57,226 nucleotides of DNA, taken from an uncultured bacterium. GTDB lineage: Bacteria > Bdellovibrionota_B > Oligoflexia > Oligoflexales > CACXFL01. The notes under the pieces were generated by a model. The model worked only from the letters and a program-made list of their open reading frames with translations, searched no databases and was not told where the DNA came from. The stretch is from the NCBI GenBank assembly GCA_902766925.1, contig CACXFL010000160.1, positions 1 to 57,226 on the forward strand, read 5' to 3'. Positions 8,626-17,910 of the stretch are shown piece after piece (within the stretch, counting starts at the first letter, position 1; each line of letters starts with the position of its first letter). The position numbers were made by a program, and so were the translations under genes.

Positions 8626-9417
8626 TTAATCTGAACTATCATCGGTTGTATTTGAATTTACAATTCTACAAAAATCGTCAAATTTAGGTAGATAATTAAC
8701 AACTTGTAAATCACTTGTATCATCAACATCGTTCCAATCAAAAATATCTGTGGTTCCATTTTGAATATTCTTGGTAGCTATTAGATATCTTGTAACACTT
8801 ACTCCGTCTCTTACAATTTTAACAGCTCCTATTAGAGAGTAGCTGATAAATTTAGTTAATGAGTGATTACAAGTCTTGTCTGCATCAGTATTTTTATCTA
8901 CACATTTAGTTTGAATACTAAATTTTGATCCATCCCAATTAGATTCATACAATGTACCAGGAACAAGAGTAGAACTAACTGCAATAGCATGATCTTGAGT
9001 AACGGTATCTTCTTTTGGTACAGTTCTAGATCCACTATTATTTAAATTTAATCTTTTGTCTTGAATAACTCCGTTTAAAATTACTTTATAATAGGTATTG
9101 TTACAACCATGAGATACGTTACTTCTAGATTTATCATAAAGCATACAAACATTTGCAAATTGACCAGCTTCCATATTTTGTATAATTGTTGGAGTATCCC
9201 AGGTATTAACTTCTTGTTCTAGTTCTTGTCTTCTTTCTTCCTCATGAGTATTTATATCAGTTAGAGGTTGTTCATCTAATTTTTCTAAAACGTTTTGTCC
9301 ACCTAGTTGATCTGCAGCTCTAACACCATTTACTGATTGAGCATGAAAATCTGAGGAACAACTTACAATTACTAAGAATGAAGCTATAACTAATGATAAT
9401 GTAAGTTTTAGTTTCAT
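8626..9417 (-). CDS. Putative lipoprotein, 263 aa
   Basis: Unknown function. The N-terminus MKLKLTLSLVIASFLVIVSC is a clean lipoprotein signal with a Cys at position 20 (IVSC, then SS). A polar, probably flexible Glu/Gln-rich segment at about residues 45-75 follows, then a region with four spaced Cys residues (about 93-185) that could form disulfides in the periplasm. No enzymatic motif is seen. It is monocistronic: the upstream gspN transcript ends at hairpins between 9464 and 9654, and it converges with the PPTase gene. Confidence 0.72.
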   Translation of the reverse strand: MKLKLTLSLVIASFLVIVSCSSDFHAQSVNGVRAADQLGGQNVLEKLDEQPLTDINTHEEERRQELEQEVNTWDTPTIIQNMEAGQFANVCMLYDKSRSNVSHGCNNTYYKVILNGVIQDKRLNLNNSGSRTVPKEDTVTQDHAIAVSSTLVPGTLYESNWDGSKFSIQTKCVDKNTDADKTCNHSLTKFISYSLIGAVKIVRDGVSVTRYLIATKNIQNGTTDIFDWNDVDDTSDLQVVNYLPKFDDFCRIVNSNTTDDSSD

Positions 9418-9463
9418 AAAATTGTCCTTTCTTAATATTTTTCTTATTTTATCTATTTTCTAT

Positions 9464-9497
9464 TTACATTCTCCTTTTCGGAAAAAGGAGAATGTAA
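9464..9497 (-). terminator. 15-bp perfect hairpin
   Basis: TTACATTCTCCTTTT (9464-9478) is exactly complementary to 9483-9497 with a 4-nt loop. It lies between gspN and the lipoprotein gene, so it either terminates the T2SS transcript or forms part of the lipoprotein leader. Confidence 0.55.
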
Positions 9498-9602
9498 GAT
9501 CTTAGAAATAAGAATATTTTAATATTTTTAACAGGTTATACACCGTTAAAAATTTAATAACCTAAATTTTTTAATCCTTAGTGGGAGTACAAACTGGAAA
9601 AT

Positions 9603-9654
9603 ACAGATATAAATAACCCTACTAACAAAATGTAGTAGGGTTATTTATATCTGT
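9603..9654 (-). terminator. 22-bp perfect hairpin after gspN
   Basis: The arm 9603-9624 is the exact reverse complement of 9633-9654, with an 8-nt loop. It lies 43 nt downstream of the gspN stop and is the likely end of the gsp transcript. Confidence 0.75.
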
Positions 9655-9696
9655 AGATAAGTCTTTTAGATTATTGAGTAAACCTGCAAAATAACT

Positions 9697-10761
9697 CTAT
9701 TTTTGAATAGTAGACATTCTCCCTAAAGTACCAGATAGAATATATGTAGCATATCCTCTACCTCCTCCAAGTAAGAAACCATACTGGGTAAGAAGTTCTC
9801 CTTTAAGTTTAACAGGAATAGAAACATTAATTTCAGATTGCATTAGTTTATCAGCGAAAGTAACAGTTCCATCAAAACCTACTGATAAATCTTGAGATTC
9901 AAATCCAGAGGTATTATCTATTTTAAAAATACCTCCACTAGTACCAGCTTTTATTAAAGATTTTTCAAACTTTTGAGAAGGAAGGTTTAAATCTTCAGAT
10001 TTAACGTTAATACTAGAATCAGATAATTTTAAAATGATTTGAATATCAGTTTTTTTAGGATCATCATTTAATTTAAGTTTAATATCAGTATCTAGATATC
10101 CAGTAATTACAATCTGATCTAACAGTGGGGCTATCATAGGGTTAGATGAAGCATTAGGAATTATAAGAGAAGAAAGATCTGTAATTGAAAACTTTTTAGC
10201 AAGAACTCCTACGTAGGAAGGAAGCTTGTTTTTACTAAAAATTAAACTAAATATCCCCGCTCCTACCTTTATATTAATAACTCCTCCTTGAGAATCGTTC
10301 ACTTTAACAGTTATATTTGCTTGAGCAAAAAGAAGTGGAAAAAATGCTAGATTTACAGCTACTTTTTTTAAAGTGTAGGAACTACTCTTTGTAGATAGTG
10401 TCATGTTCTTTAGTTTTAAGCCTAAAGGTAAACTAAAAGAAACATCTTCTATATCTACTGTCATACCAGAAGCTTGTTCTGTTTTTTGGATTATTGTTTC
10501 CTTTAAAATTGAATAAGGGAAACTGATATACAAGAATATAGAAAATGAGATTAAAAACAGTAGAACATAACTTAGAATTTTAAGCCATTTTTTCTTATCA
10601 TAATGAGGTTTTTCATCTGGTTTAGTTGAAGTATCTATATCTATATCTACATCTAATTGTAGAGAAGATGCAGGTACATTAGAAGATTCTTCTTTTGAAG
10701 GATTTTCTGAACCCGATTGATCTTTTAATCTGGCATTTTTAATCTTATCTAAGAATTTCAT
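9697..10761 (-). CDS. gspN: Type II secretion system protein GspN, 354 aa
   Basis: An inner-membrane protein found with many T2SS clusters. A cytoplasmic low-complexity stretch (about 1-60) is followed by one membrane segment (WLKILSYVLLFLISFSIFLY, about 60-80) and a periplasmic domain starting ASGMTVDIEDVSFSLPLGLKL, the typical GspN N-terminal periplasmic motif, with the later repeated layered-strand pattern and a Gly-rich end (GFLLGGGRGYATYILSGTLG). It overlaps gspM by 4 nt. The position last in gspG-N matches deltaproteobacterial clusters. It may contact or modulate the outer-membrane side of the machine; its exact role in the family is unsettled. Confidence 0.82.
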   Translation of the reverse strand: MKFLDKIKNARLKDQSGSENPSKEESSNVPASSLQLDVDIDIDTSTKPDEKPHYDKKKWLKILSYVLLFLISFSIFLYISFPYSILKETIIQKTEQASGMTVDIEDVSFSLPLGLKLKNMTLSTKSSSYTLKKVAVNLAFFPLLFAQANITVKVNDSQGGVINIKVGAGIFSLIFSKNKLPSYVGVLAKKFSITDLSSLIIPNASSNPMIAPLLDQIVITGYLDTDIKLKLNDDPKKTDIQIILKLSDSSINVKSEDLNLPSQKFEKSLIKAGTSGGIFKIDNTSGFESQDLSVGFDGTVTFADKLMQSEINVSIPVKLKGELLTQYGFLLGGGRGYATYILSGTLGRMSTIQK

Positions 10762-11459
10762 AGGCTAGCTCCGATTGGGACATATGTTCTAAAAGAAACT
10801 TTGACGTTAAAATATAGTTTATCTCCTAAAATACTTCTTATAGACAAATCTTTAACTCTGAAAAAATTATCACTCTTTTCTACATCATTTATGAAGTTGA
10901 GGAGTTTTGGAAGAGAAATAGCATTATCAAAACTTCTGGAGGAAGATAGTCTTGATGATACATCCATTTCGGCATCCAGGTATTCAAAAGTAGCAGACAT
11001 AGGATTATCAGCAGGGATAGGGGTTCTTGATTCACGAAGTCCATTTATATAAATACCACTTGTTTTAGAAAGTTGTTCAAAAAAAGGTTTTACTCTAAGA
11101 GAAGAACTTCTAGATTGAAGATCTGAGATCAAAGAATCATACTTCGCTTTCTCTTTAGCATGATCTAGTTTTAGGGTAGCTAACTTATTTATAGCTTCAA
11201 AACTTGAAGCAAGATTTTTATCTAAACTATCTATTGCAGAAAAATATATTACAAATAATAACAGTAGAATTAAAAGCCCGGAGCCTATTCCTATTAAAAA
11301 TACTCTGTTTTTTTCTTCAGGAGATAGTTTATAAAAACTATCAAGTAAGAAATCTAATTTCTCATTATTTTCTCCAAGTATCTTTGATTTGATAGCGGTA
11401 GTAACTTTAAAATAATAACCTTTAATTTTATCTAAGATGTTATTTAATAAATCGTTCAT
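10758..11459 (-). CDS. gspM: Type II secretion system protein GspM-like, 233 aa
   Basis: A cytoplasmic N-terminus of about 55 residues (including LSPEEKNRVFLIGIG, typical for GspM just before the membrane) leads to one membrane helix (about 56-75, GSGLLILLLLFVIYFSA). A periplasmic coiled segment (LDHAKEKAKYDSLISDLQSR) and a ferredoxin-like periplasmic domain follow. GspM pairs with GspL in the inner-membrane platform. It lies 30 nt downstream of gspL and overlaps gspN by 4 nt, so translation is probably coupled. Sequence conservation in this family is low; the call rests on topology, length and neighbours. Confidence 0.78.
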   Translation of the reverse strand: MNDLLNNILDKIKGYYFKVTTAIKSKILGENNEKLDFLLDSFYKLSPEEKNRVFLIGIGSGLLILLLLFVIYFSAIDSLDKNLASSFEAINKLATLKLDHAKEKAKYDSLISDLQSRSSSLRVKPFFEQLSKTSGIYINGLRESRTPIPADNPMSATFEYLDAEMDVSSRLSSSRSFDNAISLPKLLNFINDVEKSDNFFRVKDLSIRSILGDKLYFNVKVSFRTYVPIGASL

Positions 11460-11489
11460 AAAATAAAATCCTTTAACTCACATTATTAG

Positions 11490-13196
11490 TTATTTGGTTG
11501 TTGTCTTAGGTTTACTGCTACTTCCTCCAAGAAGTTCTTTATCATTTTTGGAGATATAATCAGCTCTTACTGTAAAAACAATTATGTTTGCATTTTTTTG
11601 TCCTATTTTAGAAGAAGCATTAACTTCGGTAACATTTGATAAAAAAGGAATACTTTTTAGTAGATCTAGTACTTTAGCTTCGTTTTCATAACCTTCAGTT
11701 TCTGCTTTAATAGTTACTACACGGTTTCCAGAATCCTCGGTTCTAAAAGCAAACTCAGTAAATTCCACAACAAGAGTTTTAGGAATTACTTTACTTGCTT
11801 CTTTTAAAATCTCTATAACAGGAGAAGTATCAGTCTCAGCATAGAAATAATCTACAGTGTTTTTCATCTTATCTATTTCTTTTTTAATATCTTGTTCTGT
11901 AGTTTTTACTAACTTTTTAAAATCTACTTTTCCTGGTTTAGTATTTTTCTTTCCAGTAAGAATTGCTGAAGATCCTTTAATGTATTTATCTTTCATATCA
12001 TGGATATTTTTAGAGTATATAAAATACTTAAGTCCATAACATACAAAGAGCATTAAAAATATTACTCCTACAATTTTAGCCACATACATACTGTTTTTTA
12101 TCAAAGACTCGTAGTTTTGCACATAGGCAAACTCTCCACGTCTTAGATTGATGGTAGATTGTTTTTTAACAGCACTTACAGTTCTAAGACCTATCCCTAT
12201 ACCTTGAGGAATAAGACTGATATATTGATTAAGGGAAGGATTAATTTGAAGATCAGCTCCTTGTAAGGTAAAGGTATCAACAGATATTTCTAGCTGTTCT
12301 TCTAGAAGCTCTTTGAAATTTTTTATAAGAGAAGTACCCCCCGAAAGATATATCTGAGACAGGGGAGATCGATCCCAGTTTTTAAATGAATAGGTAGTTC
12401 TTCCTAGTTCTTTAATTATAGTAGAGGTAGCTTCTCCAATTCTTTCAGAAACAAATCTATCTTCACTAGATAGATCCTCTCCCCTATCTCCAGAGTATAA
12501 AACTTTGGATACTCTATGTTTTAAAGCTTGAGCCTCATCAAAAGATACTTCCATATCTTTTGCTAAAAACTCAGTTATATATTTTCCTCCAAGATTAATG
12601 GATCTAAACATTCTTAAAACTCCATCTTTAAACACACAGATGGAAGTTTTTTCATGACCTACATCAATGGTTGCATAACAGGAATCTTGGGGATGTTGAA
12701 TAAAAGGAGTTAGGTTATAAAAAGCTAGACTATCAATATCTATAAGTCTAGGATCTATATCTACTTTATGTAGTAGATCTAAAAAGTTAGATAAAAAACT
12801 CTTTTTTGTCATAACTACAAGTACCATGGTCTTTTTCCCAAAAGATCCCATGATATGATGATCTATAACCATATCGTCTAAATTAAAAGGAACAACTTCT
12901 TCTAGGTTAGAAATAACAGCTTTAGCAATTTTTCTTTGATCAGAGAAATTAAAAGTAAGAATCCTACTTGATACAAGCTGACCTGGAAGAGCTGTAACAA
13001 TTCTATCTGCATCTAGATTATTTTCTTTAAAGATTAATTCCATACTCTGAAGTGTAGCTTCTTCTGAGTTTCCTGTAGGGGATGTAGGAATAATTTTTTC
13101 ATAAAAATTAGTTATCTCATAAGATTTAAATGTATTCAAAATCTCAATAGCTTTGATTGAGTAACTTCCTATATCTAAGGCTATAACTTTTTGCAT
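11490..13196 (-). CDS. gspL: Type II secretion system protein GspL (PilM/PilN-like), 568 aa
   Basis: GspL links the secretion ATPase GspE to the inner-membrane platform. The N-terminal ~340 residues are an actin-like PilM-type domain (VIALDIGSYSIKAIE at the start, CYATIDVGHEKTSICVF, YLSGGTSLIKNF). A membrane segment follows near residues 375-395 (IVGVIFLMLFVCYGLKYFIY), then a periplasmic PilN-like domain. I choose the ATG at 13194-13196, preceded at good distance by AGGGGA, over a start nine codons earlier. The second half resembles PilN, so this is the fused arrangement usual for GspL. It is followed closely by gspM. Confidence 0.87.
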   Translation of the reverse strand: MQKVIALDIGSYSIKAIEILNTFKSYEITNFYEKIIPTSPTGNSEEATLQSMELIFKENNLDADRIVTALPGQLVSSRILTFNFSDQRKIAKAVISNLEEVVPFNLDDMVIDHHIMGSFGKKTMVLVVMTKKSFLSNFLDLLHKVDIDPRLIDIDSLAFYNLTPFIQHPQDSCYATIDVGHEKTSICVFKDGVLRMFRSINLGGKYITEFLAKDMEVSFDEAQALKHRVSKVLYSGDRGEDLSSEDRFVSERIGEATSTIIKELGRTTYSFKNWDRSPLSQIYLSGGTSLIKNFKELLEEQLEISVDTFTLQGADLQINPSLNQYISLIPQGIGIGLRTVSAVKKQSTINLRRGEFAYVQNYESLIKNSMYVAKIVGVIFLMLFVCYGLKYFIYSKNIHDMKDKYIKGSSAILTGKKNTKPGKVDFKKLVKTTEQDIKKEIDKMKNTVDYFYAETDTSPVIEILKEASKVIPKTLVVEFTEFAFRTEDSGNRVVTIKAETEGYENEAKVLDLLKSIPFLSNVTEVNASSKIGQKNANIIVFTVRADYISKNDKELLGGSSSKPKTTTK

Positions 13197-13288
13197 ACGA
13201 TAAAATTCCCCTGAATTTATCAAAATTAAATAAACGACACGGTTTTATACAATAATCCCTATACATTATATTTTACATTGAAATGAGA

Positions 13289-14509
13289 CTATTTCCAATA
13301 CAGGATCTCATAAGAAGTGGCGATTTTATTAGTTGAATCAGGAACTCTTCTTTGAATTACAGCTTGGATATCTCTTCTATATTCCCCAACATAGGCTGTT
13401 GTTGTAATTCTAAAGGTATCAGATCTTACAGTAAACATCTTTTCATCTATCCCAGCTTCTCCGCTGTTACAGAAACTAGAGGCAAGAGCTCCCCCTATCT
13501 GATTTTTAGAGCTAGCTACAGGAGTCATGTTTTCAGACATATCCTTATACAAAGCTTCATAATTTGCCTTGCAATCGGATTTACTTTTTGGAAACAGACA
13601 TCCCATAAGTTCTTTAGATGTAGTATTAATGTTTAGTTTCATAGTTTCAAAACCAGTTTTTTGATATGGATATACGGTAAGATAAGGAGAGTATACCGTA
13701 TGGATATCATCGTTCCACTGGTAGATTAGTTTCAACTGATCCAAGGTATCAAACTGAGCGTTTAGTGGTACATATGGGGGGTCATTTTTCTTATAAACTG
13801 AACTTTCATCATTAAGTCCTGATTTAGGATCTGCATTTTTATCAGGATCAACCCAGTCCTTGATTCTAGCTATGAGTTTATCAGCGGTAACATCCTCATC
13901 TTGAAGAAAGGCTTTATCTGCAGGACATCCTTCCATTAGTCCCGTCATAAGTGTTCTTACCTCAGTTCCTAACCCTTCTGCCAGGAAGTTTACATTAATT
14001 CGAGCTTGTTCATCTTCAACCGTAGAAGCAAATTCTCCATCAAATAATTTTAAAGTATCCATAATCTTTTCATCTTGAATCAAACTGAGATCAAAAGATT
14101 CTTGCATAGTTTCAATAATATCAGCGGAGCCTCCTCCTATAGGAAATCCGTTAGTTATAGACCAAACATCTGACAGGGAATCAGTTGGTTCTCCTATTCC
14201 AGATTGTTTCATAAATAGATCTATGGTTAGATCTGTCGTAATTAAAAATATCGATAGATTAATTCCTGATTTTGCAAGATACTCTGCTTTTATACTATCT
14301 CGTTGAGATACCGAAGTCTCTAAACTCATCTGAGAATTTAGAATAAAGTCCGTAGAAAATATTGTCATAACTGAGATACATACTATAGCGATTAAAAGAG
14401 CTATTCCTCTGGATCTAGATGAATATAGGGGAGAAACCTCGCTTTTTTCCTTTTTTATAGGAAATCCTAAATAAGTATTTTTAAAGATTTTTTCTATAAT
14501 TTTTTTCAA
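13289..14509 (-). CDS. gspK: Type II secretion minor pseudopilin GspK, 406 aa
   Basis: GspK caps the pseudopilus tip. A prepilin-like N-terminus has cleavage expected after Gly35 (SRSRG, then IALLIAIVCISVMTIFSTDF); the residue at +5 is Ile instead of Glu, the normal exception for GspK. The large size, the SQRDSIKAEYLAKSGINLSIF block after the helix, and the late segment on KLNINTTSKELMGCLFP (an NVNTA-like tip motif) all fit. It is located between gspJ and gspL. The 34-residue leader before the cleavage site is unusually long. Confidence 0.9.
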   Translation of the reverse strand: MKKIIEKIFKNTYLGFPIKKEKSEVSPLYSSRSRGIALLIAIVCISVMTIFSTDFILNSQMSLETSVSQRDSIKAEYLAKSGINLSIFLITTDLTIDLFMKQSGIGEPTDSLSDVWSITNGFPIGGGSADIIETMQESFDLSLIQDEKIMDTLKLFDGEFASTVEDEQARINVNFLAEGLGTEVRTLMTGLMEGCPADKAFLQDEDVTADKLIARIKDWVDPDKNADPKSGLNDESSVYKKNDPPYVPLNAQFDTLDQLKLIYQWNDDIHTVYSPYLTVYPYQKTGFETMKLNINTTSKELMGCLFPKSKSDCKANYEALYKDMSENMTPVASSKNQIGGALASSFCNSGEAGIDEKMFTVRSDTFRITTTAYVGEYRRDIQAVIQRRVPDSTNKIATSYEILYWK

Positions 14510-14541
14510 ACTCTCATCCTCATTTTTATATGATCTTTTAT

Positions 14542-15285
14542 CTACATTTTATCCCAGTTAATAGAAGAAGTACCTTTTTTAGATTCAGTGAACTGTTCAG
14601 CATAAGGAAGATAAACTACGGTAGACAGTGAGGAAGAAGCTTCATTATTCGCAAGTTCTTTTGTCTCATCGTATTCTTCTTCAAACAAAGATAGATCTAT
14701 TTTTATCATTTTAGGAATAGTATCCCTGTGATCTCCAGAGGTAGAATCCCATTTATCAGATACCCAGTCTTCTCCATTCCAAGCTTTTACTTCTAGTTGT
14801 TTTAGATCCCCAGTAATTAATTGTTTTTTAGGAAGATCAGAGAAACTTTCAGGAATATTTCCCAAAGCTCTAAAAAGTTTAAGTCTTCCTGATTTAGAAT
14901 CTTTTTCTACACTGTAGACGATATAAACTGTATCAGCTTGGTGCATATTCTTTTTTAAAGGTACGTTTGAAGTAGTAGTAAAAGAGAGTTGAACACTAGA
15001 GAGTACCTCTTCAATTTTAAAGATAGTTTTACTAGTTCTTGAAGTAACAAGTCTTACAAGATCCGTAGACGGTATAATATAGGCATGTTCTAAATCGTTA
15101 GCTATAAGGTTCATTACCTTTATTATCCTATGGTTTACAGAATCTTGGGATGAAAACGCATGTTTTACATCCATACTACGTCTCAGTAAATCTCCTGCAG
15201 TTACAACAAGTACCACTACCAGTGATAAACTGATAATAACTTCAAGTAAGGTCATACCAGATTGTCTACTGTTTCTATACATCAT
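14542..15285 (-). CDS. gspJ: Type II secretion minor pseudopilin GspJ, 247 aa
   Basis: A prepilin signal with Gly10 then MTLLEVIISLSLVVVLVV gives Glu at +5 of the mature protein. The rest, with an early Arg/Asp-containing amphipathic stretch (HRIIKVMNLIANDLEHAYII) and a beta-rich globular domain, fits the tip pseudopilin GspJ, which with GspI and GspK forms the tip complex. It overlaps gspI by 4 nt and is separated from gspK by 32 nt. Confidence 0.87.
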   Translation of the reverse strand: MMYRNSRQSGMTLLEVIISLSLVVVLVVTAGDLLRRSMDVKHAFSSQDSVNHRIIKVMNLIANDLEHAYIIPSTDLVRLVTSRTSKTIFKIEEVLSSVQLSFTTTSNVPLKKNMHQADTVYIVYSVEKDSKSGRLKLFRALGNIPESFSDLPKKQLITGDLKQLEVKAWNGEDWVSDKWDSTSGDHRDTIPKMIKIDLSLFEEEYDETKELANNEASSSLSTVVYLPYAEQFTESKKGTSSINWDKM

Positions 15286-15905
15286 GGGGTAGTTCCTTCA
15301 TTAATTACAGCATCATAGGTATTTTTAAGTGTTGACATATACTCATCTAATCTTTTCTGATTTGGAAGAAGTAGAGTCAAAGATACATCATTTCTTTTAG
15401 CTCCTTCAGGCCAGGATACTTTTACATTCGCTACCTTTAGAATTGATCCATCCATAATAGAAGAGAAAGTATCTTTTACCATAGAAGAAGATCCCATAGC
15501 TGACATTGGATTATCCGAAGAAGAACTAGAGCTAGAATCGGAATCTTTGTCCTTATCTTTTCCACTCATAAGATCAAAAATGGGAAGTTCCCATTCTTTT
15601 ATAGTGATGGAGTATTTAAACTCAGGTTCATCTTTAAATGGAGTTTCTTTAGTTTCTGTTTCAAGATCTTTAATATCTTTTTGTTTCCACTGGTATTCAA
15701 TCTGACTCATAACCCTTTTTGCAAGCCAGGAGGCTTTTACTGCATTTCTTCCATATTCATAGAAATATATTCCCCCTCCTTGAATCTGAGCCACTTCTAG
15801 GATAAAAATAGACATCACTGATACTGCAATGATAGTTTCAAGCAGGGTAAAACTTGTATATTTATATCTTGTAGGAGAATCTTTTTGGTATTTTTCTTTT
15901 ATCAT
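15282..15905 (-). CDS. gspI: Type II secretion minor pseudopilin GspI, 207 aa
   Basis: The segment YTSFTLLETIIAVSVMSIFI is a type IV pilin-like signal: F-T-L-L-E with Glu at +5, followed by AxLAKRVMSQIEYQWK, a typical GspI start of the globular domain. The residue just before the mature Phe is Ser, not the Gly (or Ala) the prepilin peptidase normally needs, so processing may be inefficient or the true site differs. A Ser/Asp-rich insertion (about 120-145) lengthens the protein. It is cut off from gspH by about 610 bp containing a pseudogene, so it presumably needs its own promoter there. Confidence 0.84.
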   Translation of the reverse strand: MIKEKYQKDSPTRYKYTSFTLLETIIAVSVMSIFILEVAQIQGGGIYFYEYGRNAVKASWLAKRVMSQIEYQWKQKDIKDLETETKETPFKDEPEFKYSITIKEWELPIFDLMSGKDKDKDSDSSSSSSSDNPMSAMGSSSMVKDTFSSIMDGSILKVANVKVSWPEGAKRNDVSLTLLLPNQKRLDEYMSTLKNTYDAVINEGTTP

Positions 15906-16289
15906 AGGATCTTTCTTATCTATATAGATAATTGGGATTTATCTGTTTTATGTAATGTATTCTGTAAGAAGATAATCTCCAAAAAAATTAAAAATACATC
16001 CATATACATATAAATCTTTTTACATCAAAGGACTTACTATAATGATACTATTTTTAGGATGTGTAGACAAATACAAATACTTTAGAAAATAGATCTATCA
16101 TATTAATTAGAATATCTGGGTAGTCTCAAAACAAAAGATTCTGGTATTGAGTTTAGGTTAATTAAGAAAAATAAGTTAGATTAAATTTAAAAAAAATATT
16201 TTATTAAATATAGTAGGTAATTGGTAGAACTCAAAGTTTTTATTTTTTTAGTTTTTATTTTATTTCTAAGTTTCAGATTTTTCTACTAA
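15906..16289. other. Intergenic region between gspI and DUF4143 remnant
   Basis: Very AT-rich sequence with no open frame I can support on either strand. It must contain the promoter for gspI if the remnant has separated it from gspGH; no clear consensus is visible. Confidence 0.5.
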
Positions 16290-16514
16290 GTTCAGTTTGG
16301 CCGTGGTTGATTTTCTTATACGATTGGGTTTTAAAGTGATTCCTATAGAGGTAAAAGCGAGTATTAATCTTCAGGCAAGGAGTCTTAGACAGCATATGAA
16401 TAAGTTTGATTCTTTGTTAGGAATTAGAACTTCCATGGCAGATTATCAAAAAAAGATAATCTGGTTGATATGCCACGATATGCATTACAAACTATTTTTA
16501 AATTAGGTGGTTAG
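16290..16514 (+). pseudogene. Remnant of a DUF4143-type ATPase (C-terminus), frameshifted
   Basis: In one frame from about 16300, VVDFLIRLGFKVIPIEVKAS then SLRQHMNKFDSLLGIRTS is typical of the restriction-endonuclease-like DUF4143 tail (xVDFLI...IPIEVKA) of AAA+ ATPases. After the A7 run at 16448-16454 the homology continues one frame over as DNLVDMPRYALQTIFKLGG and ends with TAG at 16512-16514. There is no start and none of the ATPase domain. It lies antisense inside the gsp cluster, so it looks like the relic of an insertion. The family call rests on the motif and is fairly secure; the frameshift is seen directly. Confidence 0.72.
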
Positions 16515-16518
16515 ATAT

Positions 16519-17259
16519 CTAGTCTAGTGTTGAGTCTTTTTCATAATAACCTGTAAGAGCTTCAGCTGTTCCTTCATAAGGTTTAACTCTTATAGTATAG
16601 GTACTATCCCTGTTATCTGGATCGTCTTTTAAAGCAATATGCATAACAGCATCATCTATGTATCCACTTTCTAGAAAATAGATGATGAATCTATCTTGTT
16701 CTCCAGCAGAAGATCTTTGAATAGGAGCGTTAAATCTAGAAGATGAAGCATCAGAGATTACAAAATATGAACCAAGCTCTCTTGTAGACCATTCAAGATT
16801 TTCTACCTTCCTCCATACAGGAGGAGAAAGCTTATCTTTAGCAGCAAGTACAATGGATACGGGTTGTACTTTATCCCCAGAATCTGGATCGGTGTATTCT
16901 TTTTCCGTTAGATCTTCATATTTTTGAAATTTATAATTTGTATCTTCAATCTCTAGCTGTTCTTCCTCTTCAGTAGGATCTTTGGATACTAGATCATTTC
17001 CAAGATAAAAATTTTGTTTTTCTGTAGATTCTAACCAATACTGGCCAGATTCTAACATAAATACAATTCTGTATGATTTTTTTGTAAGAAGAGCAAGGTC
17101 TGCAGCACTTCTTATATCTGTAGCAATCTGACCTAGTTTAGTAGATAGCTCTACCCCAGATTTTAAATTAAACTGGGGCATAGCTACAGCATATATCATA
17201 GCCATAAGACCTATAACTATGATAATCTCAAGAAGTGTCATCCCGGAATTTTTTCTCAT
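16519..17259 (-). CDS. gspH: Type II secretion minor pseudopilin GspH, 246 aa
   Basis: A very short leader (MRKNSG) precedes MTLLEIIIVIGLMAMIYAVA with Glu at +5 of the mature protein. The next part (LGQIATDIRSAADLALLTKKSYRIVF) is the conserved GspH block. The C-terminal beta domain is longer than in typical GspH (about 170-190 aa), with an acidic insert around residues 95-115. It lies 38 nt downstream of gspG and is probably co-transcribed. The 3' end is only 4 nt from the end of the antisense DUF4143 remnant. Confidence 0.87.
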   Translation of the reverse strand: MRKNSGMTLLEIIIVIGLMAMIYAVAMPQFNLKSGVELSTKLGQIATDIRSAADLALLTKKSYRIVFMLESGQYWLESTEKQNFYLGNDLVSKDPTEEEEQLEIEDTNYKFQKYEDLTEKEYTDPDSGDKVQPVSIVLAAKDKLSPPVWRKVENLEWSTRELGSYFVISDASSSRFNAPIQRSSAGEQDRFIIYFLESGYIDDAVMHIALKDDPDNRDSTYTIRVKPYEGTAEALTGYYEKDSTLD

Positions 17260-17297
17260 AGAAACTAACCTATACCAGGTGAAAAAATCTCTATCCT

Positions 17298-17720
17298 CTA
17301 TTCTTCTTCTGGATATACGATATCGTCTTCAGTACCTTCTTGTCCATCAGGTCCATCTGAGTATATCTTTATTTGTCCTTTATCCAGTGAATAACGGAAT
17401 GGGTTTTGCCATGGATCTTTTAATTTAGATTCTTCAATATATGGACCACGCCAGGATTTAGAGTTTCCTGGGTTGTTGATAAGAGCATCAAGACCTTGCT
17501 GATCTGTAGGGAAGGATCTATTATGAACCTTATACATTTGAAGAGCTTGTTGAATTTGACCCATACCAATTTTAGCTGTATCAATTAGGGCTGCATCTTG
17601 GGATTTAGTAAGGTTTGTAGCAAGATAGGTCATCATAACAGCAAGAATTGCTACAACGATCATGATTTCAAGTAAGGTCATACCAGAGGTTTTTGTTTTT
17701 AAAAGAAGTTTTGTAAACAT
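17298..17720 (-). CDS. gspG: Type II secretion major pseudopilin GspG, 140 aa
   Basis: GspG builds the pseudopilus that pushes substrates through the outer-membrane secretin. The prepilin signal is cleaved after Gly13, followed by MTLLEIMIVVAILAVMMTYL with Glu at +5. The downstream block (ALQMYKVHNRSFPTDQQGLDAL, then WRGPYIEESKLKDPWQNPF) and the end (YSDGPDGQEGTEDDIV, carrying the calcium-site acidic residues) are diagnostic. The length is normal. It is the first gene of the gspG-N block and diverges from nqrB, so the operon promoter should lie at about 17721-17900. Confidence 0.96.
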   Translation of the reverse strand: MFTKLLLKTKTSGMTLLEIMIVVAILAVMMTYLATNLTKSQDAALIDTAKIGMGQIQQALQMYKVHNRSFPTDQQGLDALINNPGNSKSWRGPYIEESKLKDPWQNPFRYSLDKGQIKIYSDGPDGQEGTEDDIVYPEEE

Positions 17721-17910
17721 TAGATATCCTTTCTACATAGACAGTAACAATAAGTCTAACTATCAACATTTATCACATATATATGATAGTATGATCTTTA
17801 ATGATAATAAAGCTTTTGTTAGAAGAAGTTTTTACCTTGTAGCAGATTTAAACAGAAGCTATACTTTATATGGTTAGATCTGTTGGTAATAGATATAAAA
17901 ATAAATCTAA

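Noticed and set aside
16297-16506. Treating the 69-codon frame as a small intact gene
   Set aside because: The homology to DUF4143 tails continues in another frame past an A7 run, and the upstream domain is missing, so it is a remnant.
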